A stretch of 64,000 bases of DNA, taken from NCBI GenBank assembly GCA_002081555.1, contig KV921028.1:1494-65493 (forward strand), given 5' to 3'. Below are positions 60,106 to 64,000 of this stretch, one piece after another; the stretch's first letter is position 1; each line of letters begins with the position of its first letter. A program made the translations under genes and the position numbers. Source of the DNA: Protostelium mycophagum (lineage: Eukaryota; Evosea; Variosea; Protosteliida; Protosteliaceae). Below the pieces are notes generated by a model. That model ran no database searches. It was not told the DNA's origin and saw only the letters and a program-made list of their open reading frames with translations.

Positions 60106-62189
60106 ATGGGTGAGTTGGTGACGATTACACTTGTTTCAGGATCTGAATGATCAATCAGCTACACCTGACATTCAAACTGGAAAGATTATGCCCGGAAAGA
60201 AGGCAACACCGGGATGGTCGCTTCATCGGAACGAAGGGAAGAGATTCTATATCGAAAAGATCAAATTTGCAAAGAAGTTTGCCGTGACACCACAGGTCTT
60301 TGTTGCATTTTGCATGGAAGACATTGTGAGTGGAACCGATCAGAAGTGGGTTTCAAGATGTACGATAACTAGTGCTGAATCGATCAGGATCTGCGCTTTG
60401 GCTGAACACGTTGACGCGAATGGATTTAGTTTAAAGATTGAGGCGGATGGTGATTGTTGTGTGTGGTCAGCTGGTGCAACATGGATCGCCGTGAACAACC
60501 AATTACTGGTCGGTAAGTTCATTTTGGCGGGAAATCTTATTTCGTCCTGAATTGGACAGATGACAAAATTAAATTGGGAAGGATAATGTTCAATTCACGC
60601 ACTATGAACGGTTATGCTCTCGAGCAAGGAGCAGGTGATCAATGCTTCCTCTAACACGGCATCTGATTTCTGCAGATTCTCGATATGCACAACATACCGT
60701 TGCCCTTCCCGCCTTCACCGCTCCTCCCCTCGTACGTTTGGTCATCCTCTTTCATATCTCGACCCTGACAATCCATTCACTGCAACGTAATTGATTCGTA
60801 CTGAGCCGGTACAAAAAGTTGTGTGTTGGCCGTCTTTACGTTTCAAGGCGAATCGCGTTCATCACAATTCACAAAAATGCAAAAAAATTCAAGCCACCGC
60901 GAAAACAAGCTACATTTTGCAGCTCCATTAAATGTGCTAAAATCGCGACGATCCCATATTAGATTTATTCAAATATCCTCTACAATTCTGAGGTCTACAG
61001 GTCTTCTATGGCATCTCGAGCCTATCAACCGATTGTAGTTACGATTGTAGAGTGTCATCCTGCATAAAGGATGTCGCCGTCGACAAATTCACATTACAGG
61101 TACAAAACCCCCTTTTTTTCCCGATTTTGAGACTTTAGGATTTCTAAAAATGATGATATCATAGGTGTCGACGTGGTGTGATAGTCAAGTCGAAGAGGTT
61201 GCCGTCTCGTGGATAGCCTTTGCACCGGAGTTTCATTCTGATGATGGATACAACCATCTCCGGATTGACACCGGCAGCCCTGCGGCCCCTTGGAAAAAAG
61301 GCAACGTGAGTACAGAATTCTGACCCTATCCCATCATCTACAACGAGTATTTATTTTGGGTATCTACAATAGAGTTTCCTTCTTTCAGACGAATTTTTCT
61401 GGGAATCTACAACGATATTATACTGAATGTGATAGCCCGGGTTCACACTTTTCGATAAACAAGGGGCAAGACATTGTAAAAAAAGTCAAGAATTTGACTC
61501 TAAATTTCCATCAGTACCCACCGTTGCGGCTTGCCTCAGTCATATAGACGTCTTCAAGTGAGATCTGTCAGTCCTTCTGTGCGCAAAAAGAACCATTCAT
61601 TTATCGGTTTTTATTCAAAGAATTGCCTTTTTGTTTATCAAAATGTTATTTGTGGTGGCAAAGGTCTATTTTTTAGAATTGATATACAGAATCACCAATC
61701 ACTTATCTTTTTCTCACCGATTTAGAACACACGACCTCCGCGTGAGCGTGGTCGCAGATGCCATAAACACTGAAGGTTTCGACCTCAGCTTCTCGACTTG
61801 GTCCGACACACAGGTCTGGTCAGTCAACGCTACGTGGTTAGCGATCTCTTTCAAACCCCCTCCCCCCCCTGCTGTACAAGCCCCCGCTGTACAGAATCAG
61901 GCCGGGGGTCATGCGGCGGGAGGCGGGGACGCGATGGATGGTGAGGGAATTTTGACGATCTACCATGTCTCATTCTTGCAGATGACACGGACTGCAAGAT
62001 TTGTATGGATGCGAAGATTAACACTGTCTTTATCCCTTGTGGTGAGTCCTTTTTAGTATTTTGGAAATGATGTCTTCAGGTCACATGACCGCTTGTGAGA
62101 CTTGCGCAAAGGACATCAAAGTCAAGACGGGAAAATGTCCCATATGCAAGGCAAAACTCCAGTCGGTTGTGAAGACCTTCATGACTTAA
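60106..62189 (+). CDS. Three H-type lectin domains fused to a RING finger, probable E3 ubiquitin ligase
   Basis: The likely start is ATGG at 60106-60109, directly followed by a GTGAGT donor, and joins at 60159 to give MATPDIQTGKIMPGKKATPGW. No signal peptide is present. H-lectin domain 1: IKFAKKFAVTPQVFVAFCME, ICALAEHVDANGFSLKIEAD, VWSAGATWIAV. Domain 2: VALPAFTAPPL ... DVAVDKFTLQ and VSTWCDSQVEEVAVSWIAFA. Domain 3: VKNLTLNFHQYPPLRLASVI, VVADAINTEGFDLSFSTWSD, VWSVNATWLAI. A Pro/Ala/Gly linker leads to a C3HC4 RING (CKICMDAKINTVFIPCGH, CETC, CPIC) ending VVKTFMT. H-lectins (discoidin type) bind GalNAc/Gal glycans; RING fingers recruit E2 enzymes. A cytosolic glycan-sensing ligase is an inference. 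Some middle exon boundaries (60740-61020) are tentative. Confidence 0.85.
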
Positions 62190-62577
62190 TAAAATGATAT
62201 CCCACAATTTGACTTCTGTTTTGTGCAGGTCTGTATTATTGTAATATTGTTGTATTGTGAACCTGGCAAGAACAATGCACATCTCATGATCATTTATTAT
62301 CAGGAGGACAACAAGACACCAGAGTACGCCTTCAAGGCTCTTGTGTTTACCAGTGAATTTGAGGGATTGAAGGCAACGTTACAAAATCTTATACAATTGA
62401 GGTGGGAACATGTTTGATATCCTTCAAATTTTGTTTTCAATACTTGAGAATTTGCGCATTGATCACTACGTTCAGGCAATATCAGTTCTTTTCGATCTTT
62501 ATTGTTGGGGTACGTTTTCTTGCAGAGTTTGCAAGCAAATTTGATTCAAATTTGAGTCTCAAGTGGAACTTCAACAA
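62190..62577. other. Downstream flank of the lectin-RING gene
   Basis: The plus strand is open at 62223-62417 (NNAHLMIIYYQEDNKTPEYA, FKALVFTSEFEGLKATLQNL). It may be an exon of a small gene, but no start, partner or family is visible. Confidence 0.35.
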
Positions 62578-62653
62578 TTTCCTGTAGTACAGTGGTCAGT
62601 ACAGAAGCATCTGATGCCTGCTTCCGACCCAGGTTCAATTCCTGGCAGGAAAA
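62578..62653 (+). tRNA. tRNA with an enlarged (11-nt) anticodon loop, anticodon uncertain
   Basis: The acceptor TTTCCTG pairs perfectly with CAGGAAA, followed by TA at positions 8-9, D arm GTAC-AGTGGTCA-GTAC, anticodon stem GAAGC/GCTTC and T arm CCAGG-TTCAATT-CCTGG. The A box (TAGTACAGTGG) and B box (GGTTCAATTCC) match consensus, and a TTTTT run follows at about 62660. The anticodon loop is ATCTGATGCCT, four bases too long. If four bases after position 37 are a tiny intron, the anticodon is CTG (Gln). It could instead be a tRNA pseudogene. Confidence 0.65.
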
Positions 62654-63140
62654 GAAGCTTTTTGTGGTGCATTCCCCCTTTTTTCGTCTCAAAAATCGTT
62701 TCCTGAAAGCACAAGTTCCGGAAAGGTTCATCGGCAAAAACAAATCGCAGATTTCAGTCGGATCTTTTCAAATCTCAACATCTACAATGAGTCCAGGATT
62801 CTGTTCTCGTGTTATCAAAAAGTACAGTGTTGAGATTAAGCTCAAATAGTTGTAAGCTGAATCCCTGCTATAAACCAGTCACACAAATCGACATATCCTC
62901 TGAATTTATTTCGCCTCTTGTCTTACGCTCAAAGATAATGACAATCATATGGTGCTCTTGGCGTAACTACATTGATTTTTTCGTTTTAAGAACAGAGGAT
63001 TACACCGAATGATGAAACTTATTTAACCAAAGTGCTTCGCATTAATTAACCACGACGTCTCGGTCAATAATTGTAGATACAACAAATTCTTAGTTGCTCG
63101 TATTATACATCAATGAAGATTTATTATGTGCAATTTGAAA
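62654..63140. other. Region without a gene
   Basis: No motif-bearing frame was found on either strand between the tRNA terminator and the stop of the next gene. Confidence 0.45.
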
Positions 63141-63686
63141 TTATCCTCTGCTGACGTAGACTTGACAGTTGGGCCAGGTTCCCTGAGAGTGGACGCTGAC
63201 GACTTCCCAGGTATTCTTCACGGGGCAGAAGATGGCAGGGGAGAACTTGGGGGAATTGCAGTTGGAGGAGGGATAAGTGAGCTGCATGCCAGCGTTATCG
63301 GGGTTCTTGCAGTTGTTAGGATTGCTGCTGCGGTAGTACATTCCGTTCTGTTCATGATTAGAAGTGAAGATGATAGAGATTGGAAAGACGACAGCGGTTA
63401 GTGCGTCAGGAATGATGGATAAACGGACAGACCTCTTGAATGCCAAGACCGTTGGCGGGAAGGTTGAAGGATCTCGATTGACCTAAGACAATGAGAAGGT
63501 TGTACCCGAGTGATGTCTGGCGCATGGACACTCACCGCTGCCTAGGCTACTGCCTCCAGATCCCCAGTTGCCACCGTCGAAGATGGTCAGAGTGGTAGCT
63601 CCAGACTTGACTTGGTTAAAGACAGTGACCTGAGCGGCGGATGCGATTGCGACGCAGACGAGGAGGACGAGGGCAGCTTTGTTCAT
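63141..63686 (-). CDS. Secreted unknown protein
   Basis: Exons 63536-63686, 63433-63482 and 63141-63347 sum to 408 nt (135 residues) with clean GT-AG introns. A signal peptide (MNKAALVLLVCVAIASAA) precedes a Gly/Ser/Asn-rich, beta-type mature part (VTVFNQVKSGATTLTIFDGG ... NGMYYRSSNPNNCKNPDNAG) with four cysteines. It is not recognised. The composition suggests a small extracellular matrix, carbohydrate-binding or spore-coat-like protein; that is a guess. Confidence 0.75.
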
Positions 63687-64000
63687 CTTGTCCCAAATTT
63701 GAATGGTGTTGCTTTTTGCAAAATCTATAAAATCTCGTTAACGTGCAAATCGCAGTTGTTAACGTGAAGCGGGAGTTGTGAGGAATGTTCGTTGCTGTTT
63801 TCGTTACCAAACGCAAAGTGTCGGAATCTCCTTCAATCTGGATAACTTTTCGAAAGAAAACGCAACCTCGCACGTTAATATCACGTCAGTTATCGCGGGT
63901 CGCGGTAAGAAATTGCAGTGACTTGTACAGCTCTGTGGCAGTGTAGAATTGTCTTGGCACGAAATTACGCTTGGAATAATGAGATGAATGCTGACGATCA
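63687..64000. other. Upstream region of the secreted protein gene
   Basis: It contains short runs of the type AACGTG and GTTAACGTG near 63735-63760 but no coding region that I can support. Confidence 0.4.

Overview
The window looks like a compact nuclear genome segment from a free-living protist, most likely an amoebozoan. The reasons are inferential: almost every gene is split by very short GT-AG introns (typically 38-60 nt), genes lie about 50-300 bp apart on both strands, and the content fits an amoeba (discoidin-type H-lectin domains, multidomain RhoGEF and RhoGAP proteins, an LRR receptor kinase, F-box/ankyrin proteins, a VPS9 protein). No bacterial operons, CRISPR arrays or complete mobile elements were seen.

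Layout. 1-3.5 kb: a convergent pair of paralogous single-pass membrane proteins (the first only as its C-terminus). 3.9-8.3 kb: a nucleoredoxin/tryparedoxin-like gene, a small Cys-rich membrane protein and an F-box/ankyrin gene that carries a perfect 50-bp inverted repeat. 8.9-11.3 kb: a rearranged stretch with tandem duplications, a degraded ankyrin-like repeat fossil and an AT-rich patch without a convincing gene. 11.4-20.2 kb: dephospho-CoA kinase, phosphoglycerate kinase, a C-terminal-motor kinesin (kinesin-14) and a cyclin Y-like gene. 20.6-29.5 kb: a TOR kinase gene with FRB and kinase domains but no visible FATC domain. 29.6-31 kb: two small unknown genes and a 5S rRNA gene that appears to lie inside an intron. 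31.1-38 kb: Elongator subunit ELP2, the 9-1-1 clamp subunit HUS1 and a VPS9-domain Rab GEF. 38.7-44.5 kb: a PH-IQ-RhoGEF protein fused to a PP2C-like phosphatase. 44.7-50.8 kb: an LRR receptor kinase with tyrosine-kinase-like motifs. 51-54.5 kb: a Dabb protein, small unknown genes, ribosomal protein eS17 and tRNA-Trp. 54.7-58.2 kb: a RhoGAP-WD40 protein. 58.4-63.7 kb: secreted and unknown small proteins, a three-H-lectin-plus-RING protein and an unusual tRNA.

Functional picture. Housekeeping genes (PGK, CoA synthesis, eS17, ELP2, HUS1, 5S, tRNAs) are mixed with signalling genes. Several signalling genes are unusual fusions: RhoGEF with phosphatase, RhoGAP with a propeller, and lectin with ubiquitin ligase. 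Many introns in the RhoGEF and RhoGAP genes share a paired GAAATTTC motif and a CGTTGTAG acceptor, which suggests related, possibly spreading, intron families. Exon-intron structures given here were read by eye; they were accepted where the spliced frame and the family alignment agree.
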